Shown: positions 16,209-24,247, counted from the first letter of the stretch. The stretch: 64,000 nt of DNA from Lapidilactobacillus bayanensis (GCF_003946695.1 NZ_RHOX01000002.1:122943-186942), one strand, 5' to 3'. The notes: generated from the sequence alone by a model not told the origin. Made by a program: numbers and translations.

Positions 16209-16293
16209 GAAAGTTGAGCGTACACTTCCCCCAGCCCACAACTTTCTTATTTTTCGGTTGCGGGGAAGCGTCCGTTAAACTTCGCCAGTCACG
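16209..16293 (-). ncRNA. Candidate bridge-type RNA of the IS110 element
   Basis: Immediately downstream of the transposase on its strand, ACGCTTCCCC (16271-16262) pairs with GGGGAAGTGT (16231-16222), and an inner CGCAAC/GTTGTG stem closes an A-rich loop. The IS1111-type branch of IS110 elements carries its guide RNA downstream of the transposase, and the short upstream non-coding side here fits that arrangement. Target and donor loops were not identified. Confidence 0.35.
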
Positions 16294-17523
16294 CTAGACC
16301 ATTTTCGCAGGTTGGTACAATTCATGGTTCTTCATCAAAGTGAGAACTAAGCGTACAAGCTTGCGAGCGGTCAATAGACAGGCGCGACGATGTTGATACT
16401 TTGGAACCTCCCGATATTTCTTGTCGTAGTAGCGGGCAAATGTGGGATCGTACGTTCTTACTTTGTTGGCAGCTTCAACTAAGTAATAACGCAGGTACTG
16501 ATCTCCGCTGTGAACACGTGGCGTCGCTTGACGCTCCGTGTTGCCTGACTGACTTCTTTGCCAGACTAGGCCGGCGTATTTGGCTAAACTTGCTTCATTC
16601 TTGAAACGCTCTGGTTGTGCCACCTCGGCGACAATACCCGCCGCGTATACTGGTCCAATGCCAGGAATACTGCGGAGGCACTTCGCTTCAGGTGTGGCGT
16701 CGCATAAGGCGGTGATGCTCTTATCCAGCTCTTTAAGCTGTTTGGCAAACATGCGGATCTCGTTGGCATACATGCCCAAGACAAGATTCACAGAATCCAT
16801 CACTTGCTTATCGAGTCGGTATGAGTCACGTGCTGAACGCTTGAGCGCCTGGGCGACTGCTTCGGGATCGCCGAAGCGGCCACGACCAAGTTTGTTGAGA
16901 TCATCGGTGAGCTGTTCTAGCGGTATCTCCGCAAGCTCGTCCAATGAGTACCGCTCATCGGTCAAAACGGTCATCATGGTGGCGCCAAAGACTGAAGTCG
17001 GTAGCTCTGCGTCGATCGTGTTCATCTTAAAGTACAAGTTATTGAGGAAGTGGTTCTTACACCAAGTCATTTCCTTGGTCAGATGAAACCTTTCACGGGT
17101 TAGCCGTTGAAGCGCGATGTGACGCTCATCGCGAGGCACTGGCACTTGATAACGGCCTACTCGAAGAAAGTCGGCGATGTTACGGGCATCAACCTTATCC
17201 GTTTTATCCTGATCGTACACTTGGCTGAAGCGATGCGTCATCTTGGGATTCAAGGTAACGACTTCAAGACCGAGAGCCTGAAGCTCATCGTCCTCTTCTA
17301 AGGCACGAGAAGGCAGAACGTTGTAAACAGAAGTTGCTTCAAGGCCAATGATAGTACGTTCATAGTCGTGCTTCTCATTGGCATCTAAGATGCATTGCTT
17401 GATGGCATTTGTGCCAGCTGGTCGATTCAAGACAGAGTCCTGAAAGATGACCTTCTGATCACTATCCATACCACAAAAATCAAGCTTAGCTTTTGAAACA
17501 TCAATACCAACATTCAAGTTCAT
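16294..17523 (-). CDS. IS110-family transposase (RNA-guided DEDD recombinase)
   Basis: 409 residues, full length. The RuvC-like DEDD domain starts with GIDVSKAKLDF (catalytic D8), then E62 in IIGLEATSVYN, and D109/D112 in DKTDKVDARNIADFL. The C-terminal transposase_20 domain begins at SIPGIGPVYAAGIVAEV, with GLVWQRSQSG carrying the probable catalytic serine region. Known IS110 enzymes recombine donor and target DNA under guidance of an element-encoded RNA. The frame is intact, so the element may be active. ATG at 17523 lies behind an AGGAGG. Codon use is GC-richer than the host core genes. Confidence 0.9.
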   Translation of the reverse strand: MNLNVGIDVSKAKLDFCGMDSDQKVIFQDSVLNRPAGTNAIKQCILDANEKHDYERTIIGLEATSVYNVLPSRALEEDDELQALGLEVVTLNPKMTHRFSQVYDQDKTDKVDARNIADFLRVGRYQVPVPRDERHIALQRLTRERFHLTKEMTWCKNHFLNNLYFKMNTIDAELPTSVFGATMMTVLTDERYSLDELAEIPLEQLTDDLNKLGRGRFGDPEAVAQALKRSARDSYRLDKQVMDSVNLVLGMYANEIRMFAKQLKELDKSITALCDATPEAKCLRSIPGIGPVYAAGIVAEVAQPERFKNEASLAKYAGLVWQRSQSGNTERQATPRVHSGDQYLRYYLVEAANKVRTYDPTFARYYDKKYREVPKYQHRRACLLTARKLVRLVLTLMKNHELYQPAKMV

Positions 17524-17562
17524 AAGACTGGACCTCCTTTCTTTGCAAATTGGTCTGCTTTA

Positions 17563-17987
17563 TCAGGTGTTGCACTTCGATTTTAAACCGAGGGAATAAA
17601 AATACTCGAGGTGATTAAGTGAGGCTTCAAAAATCTTTGGAATATACGCTGAGTTCAGGCCGCACAGAATTGGAATTCCAGCTGTTTGTTGAAGTGTAAA
17701 GCTGATCATCTTCTGATAATCTTCTGTTTTTAACCTTGCTTGATGAATCAATTCTCCGTGAAATTCAACAACGCCACCGTTGTCTGCAATGAAAGCCAAA
17801 GGCAAATCTGGAAATTGAGCTTTCAGTGTGTACAGTGGCCGTACAGTGGCCGTCCACTGGCAATCGCTGTGACAACGCCGACATGATCTAACTGACTTAC
17901 AAGTTTATAAAATTCTTCTGGAACGTGTTTGTCTGATGTTAATAAAGTTTCGTCCATATCTGTAGCGATAAGTTTTACGGATCTCAT
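17563..17987 (-). pseudogene. Cof-type HAD phosphatase, frameshifted and truncated
   Basis: The ATG at 17987 (GGAGTGAAG upstream) begins a clear Cof-type HAD protein: IATDMDETLLTSDKHVP with the nucleophile aspartate, then AIASGRPLY. Here an 11-bp tandem duplication (TACAGTGGCCG at 17831-17841 and 17842-17852) shifts the frame. Coding resumes as FPDLPLAFIADNGGVVEFHG and continues to YFYS, where it meets IS110 sequence. The C-terminal third, including the magnesium-binding motif IV, is gone. Removing one copy of the duplication restores a continuous frame, so this looks recent. It is divergent from the AraC regulator. Confidence 0.8.
17831..17852. repeat. 11-bp tandem duplication inside the HAD pseudogene
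   Basis: TACAGTGGCCG is present twice in direct contact. One copy is in frame with the conserved SGRPLY motif; two copies shift it. Confidence 0.85.
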
Positions 17988-18093
17988 TGAACTTCACTCC
18001 TAGTATCAGTATAGTTCCATTATAAGGCGCGAAATTAGCGGTAGAATGTTAATATTGCGCGGATGAATATAAAAATCGTACAGAGGCGACAAA

Positions 18094-18972
18094 ATGGAAA
18101 TAAAGGTATTCTCAGATTTTTCTGAAGAAATGCAGTATAACATCAACGACTTTCCACTCTATGTGCGAATCAATAAACTTTCCCAGTTTGGATATTGGGG
18201 CGCGTGTCACTGGCATAGTGGGGTCGAAATTGTTTCTATTCTTGATGGAACTATGGATTTTTTTATAAATGGTCAAATTGTTACACTCTTACCAAAAAGT
18301 ATTCTCCTTGTTAACAGTAAGAGAATGCACTACGGATTTTCCGACACCAAAGATGAGTGCACGTTCATTGACATGATTGTCGAACCAAGCCTTTTCGATA
18401 GTAGCTGTAGCTCTATTCAAAAGCAGATAGATAATTCATTTGGACGGTCATCAGAAGATTACCTGTTGTTTGATTGTAAAAGCGAGGCAGCACAAGAGCT
18501 TGCTTCCGCTGCGCGGATAATTCATGGGTTAATGAGTACCCCCAAGCCGAATATGATAGATGTTCAGGTAGAATGTATGAAAGCCATGAGTAGGTGCATC
18601 AAATTTATGGGTCACTCAACGCGAAATACTGAACATACTGTAAATAATCAGGAAATTTGGAAAATGGTTGACTATATACATCGCCATTATTTTGAGACAG
18701 TTCAGATCGATAATATTGCCGATGCTGGCAAAGTTTCTCGAACTCGATGTTTTAATATTTTTCGTAATTATTTGGCACAGACCCCAACCGAATATCTCAC
18801 ACGATACCGCCTCGACATCAGTCTAAAGTTACTTGCAAAGACAGATATGTCAGTAAAGGAAATTAGTTCTAATTCTGGATTCCAGTCGGTCAGCTATTAT
18901 TGCGCAACTTTCAAAAGACTTTTTGGTTGTACTCCGTTGGAATATCGAGAGAGTATCTCAAACAAAAAATAG
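18094..18972 (+). CDS. AraC-family transcriptional regulator with cupin sensor domain
   Basis: 292 residues. The N-terminal cupin-like domain (about 15-150) contains HWHSGVEIVSILDGTMDFFI, typical of sugar-sensing AraC proteins. Two helix-turn-helix units fill residues 190-288, with VKEISSNSGFQSVSYYCATFKRLFGCTPLEYR as the second. Start ATG at 18094 behind GAGGCGAC. Its divergent neighbour was the HAD phosphatase, now broken, and no transporter or glycosidase target remains nearby, so it may be an orphan. Base composition is closer to the host average than the rest of the island. A strong terminator follows. Confidence 0.85.
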   Translation: MEIKVFSDFSEEMQYNINDFPLYVRINKLSQFGYWGACHWHSGVEIVSILDGTMDFFINGQIVTLLPKSILLVNSKRMHYGFSDTKDECTFIDMIVEPSLFDSSCSSIQKQIDNSFGRSSEDYLLFDCKSEAAQELASAARIIHGLMSTPKPNMIDVQVECMKAMSRCIKFMGHSTRNTEHTVNNQEIWKMVDYIHRHYFETVQIDNIADAGKVSRTRCFNIFRNYLAQTPTEYLTRYRLDISLKLLAKTDMSVKEISSNSGFQSVSYYCATFKRLFGCTPLEYRESISNKK

Positions 18973-19015
18973 AAATTGGCAATAGAATTCTGTTGGGTTT
19001 CTGGAAAGCATAAAG

Positions 19016-19067
19016 GCCTGGCATACATACCCGTGGATTGCAGTGGGCATGTATGCCAGGCTTTTTT
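19016..19067 (+). terminator. Strong intrinsic terminator of the AraC gene
   Basis: GCCTGGCATACAT (19016-19028) pairs perfectly with ATGTATGCCAGGC (19049-19061), followed by six T residues. Confidence 0.9.
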
Positions 19068-19143
19068 AGATGCCGGCGGTGATAATCCAGTTGTTACTTT
19101 GCTTGGAAAAATCGAATTGTATCTAGTCCCTTATTGTTATCAG

Positions 19144-19689
19144 TCAATCCCGTTTCTGCTGATCATCCCGGTATGATTGTATGGCCTTAAGCTCCTGGTA
19201 AACTTGATGAATTTCCTTAATAGGTATATCTCGATACTTGGATTGTTTCGTGATTTTTCGACCATTCTGATCCGTTTCCGGTTCACCGTCTTCATCAACA
19301 GGTGTGTACGGGCGAAAGTATTGCATGATTTGATCAAGCTGTTCCGATAATCCATCTAATTGTCGCGGTGAGAAATCCTTCATCATATGCATAACCCGAC
19401 GTATTTCCGTCACCTTTGGCATATATTCGTCAATTCGATCAAGAATGGCCGTAGTTTCTCCAACTGCGGTCTCTTTTTCTGTTCTCAAAAGTTCTGAAGG
19501 CATAACATTGAAAAATTTAGCAATGCCGATCAAGTTCTCGTAGGTTGGGTGGTTATTCTCACGTTCCCAGTTAGAAATAGCTTGTCCGTTAACCGGAGTA
19601 TCCAAAGCAGCTCCAAGTTCTGCTTGGGATAACCCGCTTTGAATACGGAGCCGTTTTAGATTTGGGCCAAAATAGTGCACTTTTGTCAT
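19144..19689 (-). CDS. XRE-family helix-turn-helix regulator of the mobile element
   Basis: 181 residues. An N-terminal Cro/CI-type HTH (about 6-62; LKRLRIQSGLSQAELGAALD, then GQAISNWERENNHPTYENL) is followed by a helical and charged region with no protease motif, so it is not a LexA-like repressor. The position, divergent from the relaxase across the oriT region, suggests control of element transfer genes. ATG at 19689 with GAGG eight bases upstream is preferred to the GTG three codons earlier. The palindrome AGTTGCACAACT at about 19737-19748 may be its operator. Confidence 0.82.
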   Translation of the reverse strand: MTKVHYFGPNLKRLRIQSGLSQAELGAALDTPVNGQAISNWERENNHPTYENLIGIAKFFNVMPSELLRTEKETAVGETTAILDRIDEYMPKVTEIRRVMHMMKDFSPRQLDGLSEQLDQIMQYFRPYTPVDEDGEPETDQNGRKITKQSKYRDIPIKEIHQVYQELKAIQSYRDDQQKRD

Positions 19690-19849
19690 ATTAATCACCT
19701 CGTTATCAGATTACCAAACAGCAATACCTATACCAAGTTGCACAACTATATTTGAAAGTTATGTAGCTATGAAAAAGCTAAGGAAATCTGTTGAAAGTCT
19801 TGATATCATTGCGTTAACGTATAGCTTGTCAATACGATTAGTGATGAAA

Positions 19850-20030
19850 GGAGGAACCCTCGCCGCCGTGCGCGGCGTGCAGCGCGAAAGCCGCTAGCGC
19901 GAGCGGCGGCGGTCGGCGTTAGCCGGCCGCTGTAGCCCCCAGTGTCTAATAGGGGGGCAAATACAAGTAACAAGAAATCCGACGGTAGGCATAAAACGCC
20001 CGTGGCAAGGCCTTGCCGCACAGGCGGAAC
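19850..20030. other. GC-rich structured origin-of-transfer region
   Basis: A dense set of GC-rich repeats (CGCGGCG, GCGCGAG, CGGCGGCGG, GCCGGCCGC) followed by the oriT hairpin, just upstream of the relaxase. It contains no plausible gene. Structured DNA here could also serve as a single-strand origin. Confidence 0.6.
19935..19958 (+). other. oriT nick-site hairpin of the MobT/Tn916-ICEBs1 type
   Basis: GCCCCC (19935-19940), loop AGTGTCTAATA, GGGGGGC (19952-19958). This has the CCCCC...TCTAAcAG...GGGGG layout recalled from Tn916 and ICEBs1 oriT sites, which are cut by the related Rep_trans relaxases, and it lies 110 bases upstream of one. Confidence 0.7.
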
Positions 20031-20067
20031 GCCAAATTGCTGTTAGGACGCATAGAAAGGAGCTAAC

Positions 20068-21348
20068 ATGCTCAAAGACTTAAACTTAATTGGCGGTATG
20101 ACCAACAAAGATTGGCTTGATCAAGTCCACGACGAGATGCGCGACAATGGTATTACACAAGGCCAGCTCGCCGACATGGCTAATTACAGCCGGTCACACC
20201 TGAATCAACTGCTGGGTCGCAAGAAGCCACTCAACGATAAAGCCCGATTAGAACTATCATTGGCGTTGCGTGCGTTGACCGGTCAGAATAATCTGGACGT
20301 CTGTATCGACTATCTCGGCATCACCTTCAAGACGCACGACTACGAAGAACTGATCAACGAACTGTTCCAAATTAGCCCGATCCATTTCAATCTTCACGAG
20401 GGCGCTCACTACGGTTATTCAGCAACCCTGATATGCGGTGAAATCAATATTATGTTATCGCCTTACCAAGACGTGGATGCCGAAGACTACAATCCGAAAG
20501 ACGACAGTGGCACAATGATTGAACTTAAAGGTCAAGGGTGCCGCTATGTCGAATCATATCTGCGATCACAGAACCGGACTTGGTATGACTTCTTGGAAGC
20601 GTGTATCAAACTTGAATGTCACTTCACCCGACTTGACTTAGCCATCAACGACCGCAACGGGTTACTAGATGTGCCAACACTAATCGAGAAGTGCGACCGT
20701 GATGAATTCAGCTCGCGCTTTCGCGGGTTCAGGGATAACCGCACCAAACAGTGGCACGCCTCTGGACGTACGTTGTATCTCGGCTCACCACAAAGCGAAG
20801 TCAATTTCTGTATCTACGACAAGGCGTTTGAGCAACATCAGAAACACCCAGAAATCGCCATCGAAGAGCAACCAATCCGTACCCGCTTTGAAGTACGCCT
20901 ACGCCGCGAGCGTGCCGCCACAGCGGTTGAGCATCTATTAGCGACACGTGATCCTGAGCAAGTCGTGTTCGGCATCATCAATCAGTATTTGCGTTTTCTC
21001 ACCCCCAGCCACAAACCGAAAAGCGAGTGGGCGTTAGATCCCCGCTGGGCAGCATTCATCGGTAACAATCGGGATAAGTTGCGCCTGTCCACTAATCCGG
21101 AGCCGTTGAACTATGACCACATTACGCGATGGTTAAGAAAGCAAGTCGCACCCTCGCTCAAGATGTTGCAGGTGATTGACCAGTACAACAACACGAACGA
21201 ACTCAAGGCTATCATTGACAGTGGTAAATTGACGCAACGCCACTGGGACGTGATCCACCATTTTCAGCATCAACGCAACGGTATTATGACAGATTCAAAG
21301 CAACGTGAGAAATCAAAAAAGAGCGACTACGCCGACCAAAGCAAGTAG
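20068..21348 (+). CDS. MobT-type relaxase (Rep_trans / replication initiation factor family)
   Basis: 426 residues. An N-terminal HTH (about 27-58; ITQGQLADMANYSRSHLNQLLG) precedes the Rep_trans domain. The domain contains LDVCIDYLGITF, the signature CHFTRLDLAINDRNG (about 183-197) and FRVRLRRER-like RTRFEVRLRRERAA. Relatives (Orf20 of Tn916, NicK of ICEBs1) nick oriT and start rolling-circle transfer or replication. ATG at 20068 follows AAAGGAG. It lies directly after its probable oriT and before the excisionase and integrase. The HTH-plus-Rep_trans form is typical for mobilizable elements using a helper element's conjugation pore. Confidence 0.85.
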   Translation: MLKDLNLIGGMTNKDWLDQVHDEMRDNGITQGQLADMANYSRSHLNQLLGRKKPLNDKARLELSLALRALTGQNNLDVCIDYLGITFKTHDYEELINELFQISPIHFNLHEGAHYGYSATLICGEINIMLSPYQDVDAEDYNPKDDSGTMIELKGQGCRYVESYLRSQNRTWYDFLEACIKLECHFTRLDLAINDRNGLLDVPTLIEKCDRDEFSSRFRGFRDNRTKQWHASGRTLYLGSPQSEVNFCIYDKAFEQHQKHPEIAIEEQPIRTRFEVRLRRERAATAVEHLLATRDPEQVVFGIINQYLRFLTPSHKPKSEWALDPRWAAFIGNNRDKLRLSTNPEPLNYDHITRWLRKQVAPSLKMLQVIDQYNNTNELKAIIDSGKLTQRHWDVIHHFQHQRNGIMTDSKQREKSKKSDYADQSK

Positions 21349-21425
21349 TCACCCTTCACAGATAAACTATGGGTTCTATCTGGTTTGATTATCTCACTCC
21401 CACCAAACTTTAGGAAGTGATTTGA

Positions 21426-21689
21426 TTGAATATTAATGCACCAGAACAGCCAGTCTTCCTGACGATGACAAGAGCTGACCTTATCAAGCTGGGATACAGT
21501 CCATCGCAAGCAAGCCGTATCATCAAAATGGCAAAAGAGTTGTTGCTCAAACAAGGCCTCGGATGGTACGGTAAGAAAGGCGTAGACCGTGTTCCAGTGG
21601 AAGCAGTAGACGCAGTATTAGGCTTGAAACTAAGCCAACTTGAGGGTGCACCAAGTGGCCTTTCCGCAGTTAAGGAGGAACTATCTTGA
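21426..21689 (+). CDS. DUF3173-type small DNA-binding protein, probable excisionase
   Basis: 87 residues. MTRADLIKLGYSPSQASRII, then GLGWYGKKGVDRVPVEAVDAVLGL match the pattern I know for DUF3173 proteins encoded next to tyrosine integrases in Gram-positive mobile elements, where they are thought to direct excision. Start codon is TTG at 21426 behind AGGAAGTGA. The stop TGA overlaps the integrase TTG start, so the two are translationally coupled. Confidence 0.75.
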   Translation: MNINAPEQPVFLTMTRADLIKLGYSPSQASRIIKMAKELLLKQGLGWYGKKGVDRVPVEAVDAVLGLKLSQLEGAPSGLSAVKEELS

Positions 21690-22819
21690 CTACGAAAGAC
21701 CCAATTACAAAACAAGCGGATGGTACTTTTAGCTTCCGCGTAAGCTTAGGAACTGACAAACGGACTGGCAAGCGAATTCAAAAGCGTGCCAGCGGCTTCA
21801 AAACGAAAACGGAGGCGAAAAAAGCACGAGTTGCAATGTTGGTGGCGGGGGTCGCCGATGATGAGGACATCAAGAAGACTAAGTTTGGCGAATTTATGGA
21901 AGACGTGTTCAAACCTTGGTATAAAACCCAAGTGAAACCACGTACCTACCGCCAACGGCTAGTCTTGATGAACAGTGAGTATCTGACTAGATTCAATGAC
22001 ATCATCATTGACCAAATTCGGCCGATTGATGTGCAACATTGGCAAGTCAGCGTACTCAAAGGCTGTAAGCAATCTTATGCGCGTACTATCAACATTATGT
22101 TAGGTCAAGTGCTAGGACGGGCTAAGGCGCTAGGTATCATCACCGAGAACCCAGTCCGGGTCGTTGGCCTCATCAAAAAGAAGAAAGCGAAGATCCAGTT
22201 CTGGACGCAAGCCGACTTCCAAAAGGTGCTCGCCAAGACAAATACCGACACGTACACGGGCCGCTTTGATTACACGATGTTGTGGTTCATGTTCATGTCA
22301 GGCTTGCGTAGCGGTGAAGCACGAGCGTTGAAGTGGGCAGACGTTGATCTCGAAGCTAAGACCGTGAACGTCAATAAGACGATGGACTATCACAACCGCA
22401 ACTGGTTTGAAACACCAGCGCCAAAGACCGCCGCTAGTCGCCGTACCGTGGCACTTGATGATGATACCGTGGCGTGCTTAGGCGCGTGGCAGACCGCACA
22501 AGCGGCGATGGTGAATTCCGAGTGGGTATTCTCACGTGATGGGATTCCGTGCTCTGACCAGCAATTCATTGATATTGTGGACGCGTACAGCACACTCGCT
22601 AAAGTTCAGCGAATTACCGTGCACGGGCTTCGCCACTCGCATGTGTCGCTGTTGATCAGTCTCGGTGAAAATCCGCTCCAGATCAAAGAACGTCTGGGAC
22701 ATGAAGACATCGAAACGACGCTTGGCACTTATGGTCATCTCTACCCCAACAGTAACTTTGAAGTCGCAAAAAAGCTCAACGGGATCTTCTCCGAGGAGGC
22801 GCCCAGTGAGCCAAAATAA
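21686..22819 (+). CDS. int: Site-specific tyrosine integrase
   Basis: 377 residues. An N-terminal AP2-like arm-binding region (FSFRVSLGTDKRTGKRIQKRASGFKTK), a SAM-like core-binding domain and a complete catalytic domain: R208 in SGLRSGEA, H313-x-x-R316 in HGLRHS, H339 in LGHED and nucleophile Y349. It should integrate and excise the element between attL and attR. TTG start at 21686 follows AAGGAGGAAC and overlaps the excisionase stop. Its stop is 86 bases from the attR core. The proposed target, a Noc-binding palindrome, is unusual for the family, which more often uses tRNA or conserved gene ends. Confidence 0.92.
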   Translation: MTTKDPITKQADGTFSFRVSLGTDKRTGKRIQKRASGFKTKTEAKKARVAMLVAGVADDEDIKKTKFGEFMEDVFKPWYKTQVKPRTYRQRLVLMNSEYLTRFNDIIIDQIRPIDVQHWQVSVLKGCKQSYARTINIMLGQVLGRAKALGIITENPVRVVGLIKKKKAKIQFWTQADFQKVLAKTNTDTYTGRFDYTMLWFMFMSGLRSGEARALKWADVDLEAKTVNVNKTMDYHNRNWFETPAPKTAASRRTVALDDDTVACLGAWQTAQAAMVNSEWVFSRDGIPCSDQQFIDIVDAYSTLAKVQRITVHGLRHSHVSLLISLGENPLQIKERLGHEDIETTLGTYGHLYPNSNFEVAKKLNGIFSEEAPSEPK

Positions 22820-22838
22820 TTTGAAAAGGGTCAAAACT

Positions 22839-22902
22839 GTGCCACCGTAAAATCGGTGGTGCTAGAAACGTTGATACCACGGGACGGGTGCGAGATGTGC
22901 CA
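22839..22902 (+). repeat. Right-end TGTGCCA heptamers and small inverted repeat
   Basis: TGTGCCA at 22839-22845 and 22896-22902, the second four bases from the attR core. GCCACCG...CGGTGG at 22841-22860 forms a hairpin after the integrase gene. The heptamers match two copies near attL. Confidence 0.45.
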
Positions 22903-22905
22903 TTG

Positions 22906-22920
22906 TTCCCGGGAAATAAT
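22906..22920 (+). repeat. attR: 15-bp direct repeat at the island's right end
   Basis: TTCCCGGGAAATAAT, identical to 13731-13745. The half of the palindrome to its left reads TGTTCCC instead of ATTTCCC, as expected when element DNA replaces one chromosomal half-site. The 180 bases that follow to the next terminator are A/T-rich with nothing recognisable. Confidence 0.75.
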
Positions 22921-23098
22921 CTTTTTAGTTCAAGCCAAAAGATATAGATTGAGGCATGTTAGAAATACTGATAACATCAATGATTTTAGGCGATAATATT
23001 TTATTAACATTTCAATCTTAAACTAACTAGATTTTTTATTTTAACAAAACACCATAGTTTAAAAATTCAAATTCAGTTTTTCATTTCATGGTAGCATA

Positions 23099-23151
23099 AA
23101 AAAAGCAGGAAGGAACCCGGATTTTTATCCAAGTTCCTTCCTGCTTTTTCT
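23099..23151 (-). terminator. Strong intrinsic terminator of the M42 peptidase gene
   Basis: AAAAAAGCAGGAAGGAAC pairs with GTTCCTTCCTGCTTTTT around a 16-base loop; the left A tract reads as T on the minus strand. Confidence 0.85.
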
Positions 23152-23173
23152 TAACTAATATTCTGGTTACTGT

Positions 23174-24247
23174 CTAGAAGTTGCTTAATACATTGGCGTT
23201 CAATTTTTTAATAATTAATTTTGCTAACTCTAATGCATTTTGATAGTCTTCCAAAGCAATAAAACAATACGGCGTATGCGCATATCTTACCGGTACACTA
23301 ATGACGATGGTAGGTGCCCCATTATAACGATTAATAATTGCACCGTCTTGTCCGCCACCAGTTCTAACTGATCGCTGAACTGGAATATTGTTTTCAGCAG
23401 CAACATCTAACGCAAAACGTTGAAAATGTGGATTAGTAACAATAGTTGAATCAAAATCACGTAGCATTGGGCCTTTACGTAACCCAGATTGAATTAAATA
23501 ATCCGGCATAACAGTATCATCAGCTGGTGCACCTTCAAAAACGATTGCTAAATCTGGTTTGATTTTACGAACGACAACTTCTGCACCGCGATCGCCAACT
23601 TCTTCTTGAGAAGAGAGTCCAGCAACAACATCAACATCCAATTGTTCAGTGGCAATATCATTCATTGTCGCAGCCAACAATGCCGTCCCAATTCGATTAT
23701 CAAATGCTTTTCCTAAGAACAGCCCAGACTTCTCATTGTATTCACAAGTAACATCAGGAACGACTGGTGCACCAATTTCAATTCCATACACGTCACGAAC
23801 TTCTTGAGCACTTGAAGCACCAACATCGATACTCAATTCATCCGGCTTAGGTAACCGTGTCCGCTCTTCAGCTGTCATGAAATGCGGTGGTGTACTACTT
23901 ACAATTCCAGATAGCCATTCACCATCGTGATTACGAACTTTAACCTTTTGTGCAGGAACCGTAACCATGGCCCAGCCGCCAACATTAACGAACATCATTT
24001 GACCATTTGGCTTAATTGCTCTAATCATAAAACCAACTTCATCTGAATGGGCGTCCAACTCAACAACTGGTCGATCACCACTGTTGAATGGTTGGTTGAC
24101 GAAAACATTCCGCATATGATCTTCAGTAACCGTGCCCGCATCTTTAACCTCATCTTTGAATAATGCCGTCACTTCATCTTCAAATGAGGATATACCACGT
24201 GCATTGGATAAGTCTTGAATCAATTGAATCGATTTTTCTTTTTTCAT
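23174..24247 (-). CDS. M42-family zinc aminopeptidase (glutamyl aminopeptidase/endoglucanase-like)
   Basis: 357 residues. Co-catalytic metal ligands are visible: H67 and D69 in DAHSDEVG, the aspartate of GKAFDNRIG, the general base and ligand pair in SSQEEVGDRG, the aspartate/glutamate of IVFEGAPADD and a late histidine in RYAHTP. M42 enzymes form tetrahedral 12-mers and remove N-terminal residues from peptides, feeding amino acid supply in proteolytic lactobacilli. ATG at 24247 with AAGGGG upstream. A parS-like site lies 20 bases upstream, within its leader or promoter. Confidence 0.9.
   Translation of the reverse strand: MKKEKSIQLIQDLSNARGISSFEDEVTALFKDEVKDAGTVTEDHMRNVFVNQPFNSGDRPVVELDAHSDEVGFMIRAIKPNGQMMFVNVGGWAMVTVPAQKVKVRNHDGEWLSGIVSSTPPHFMTAEERTRLPKPDELSIDVGASSAQEVRDVYGIEIGAPVVPDVTCEYNEKSGLFLGKAFDNRIGTALLAATMNDIATEQLDVDVVAGLSSQEEVGDRGAEVVVRKIKPDLAIVFEGAPADDTVMPDYLIQSGLRKGPMLRDFDSTIVTNPHFQRFALDVAAENNIPVQRSVRTGGGQDGAIINRYNGAPTIVISVPVRYAHTPYCFIALEDYQNALELAKLIIKKLNANVLSNF

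Larger units (their letters stand above)
16150..17590 (-). mobile_element. IS110-family insertion sequence (limits approximate)
   Basis: The element holds one transposase (16294-17523), about 65 bases of non-coding DNA on its upstream side up to where the HAD gene loses family resemblance, and up to about 150 bases downstream with strong RNA-like structure. IS110 elements lack terminal inverted repeats, so the edges cannot be set from one copy. The HAD gene's missing C-terminus is not found on the other side, so the insertion was accompanied or followed by a deletion or rearrangement. Confidence 0.65.
13731..22920. mobile_element. Integrative mobilizable element with MobT relaxase, oriT, DUF3173 excisionase and tyrosine integrase
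   Basis: A 9.2-kb segment, visibly GC-richer than its surroundings over most of its length, bounded by the exact 15-bp direct repeat TTCCCGGGAAATAAT. The right end has the usual order oriT, relaxase, excisionase, integrase, att. TGTGCCA heptamers near both ends (13836, 13847, 22839, 22896) look like integrase arm sites. Cargo: NapA-type antiporter, ArsR regulator, AraC regulator. It also holds an IS110 copy and decayed DNA. No type IV secretion or coupling-protein genes are present, so transfer would need a helper element. Confidence 0.75.

Noticed and set aside
16580..17086. 168-residue plus-strand reading frame across the IS110 region
   Set aside because: It lies antisense to the intact transposase, has no ribosome binding site and reads as low-complexity Ser/Arg-rich translation.
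19806..20021. 71-residue minus-strand reading frame in the GC-rich block
   Set aside because: The block holds the oriT hairpin and GC repeats; the Arg/Ala-rich translation is a by-product of base composition.
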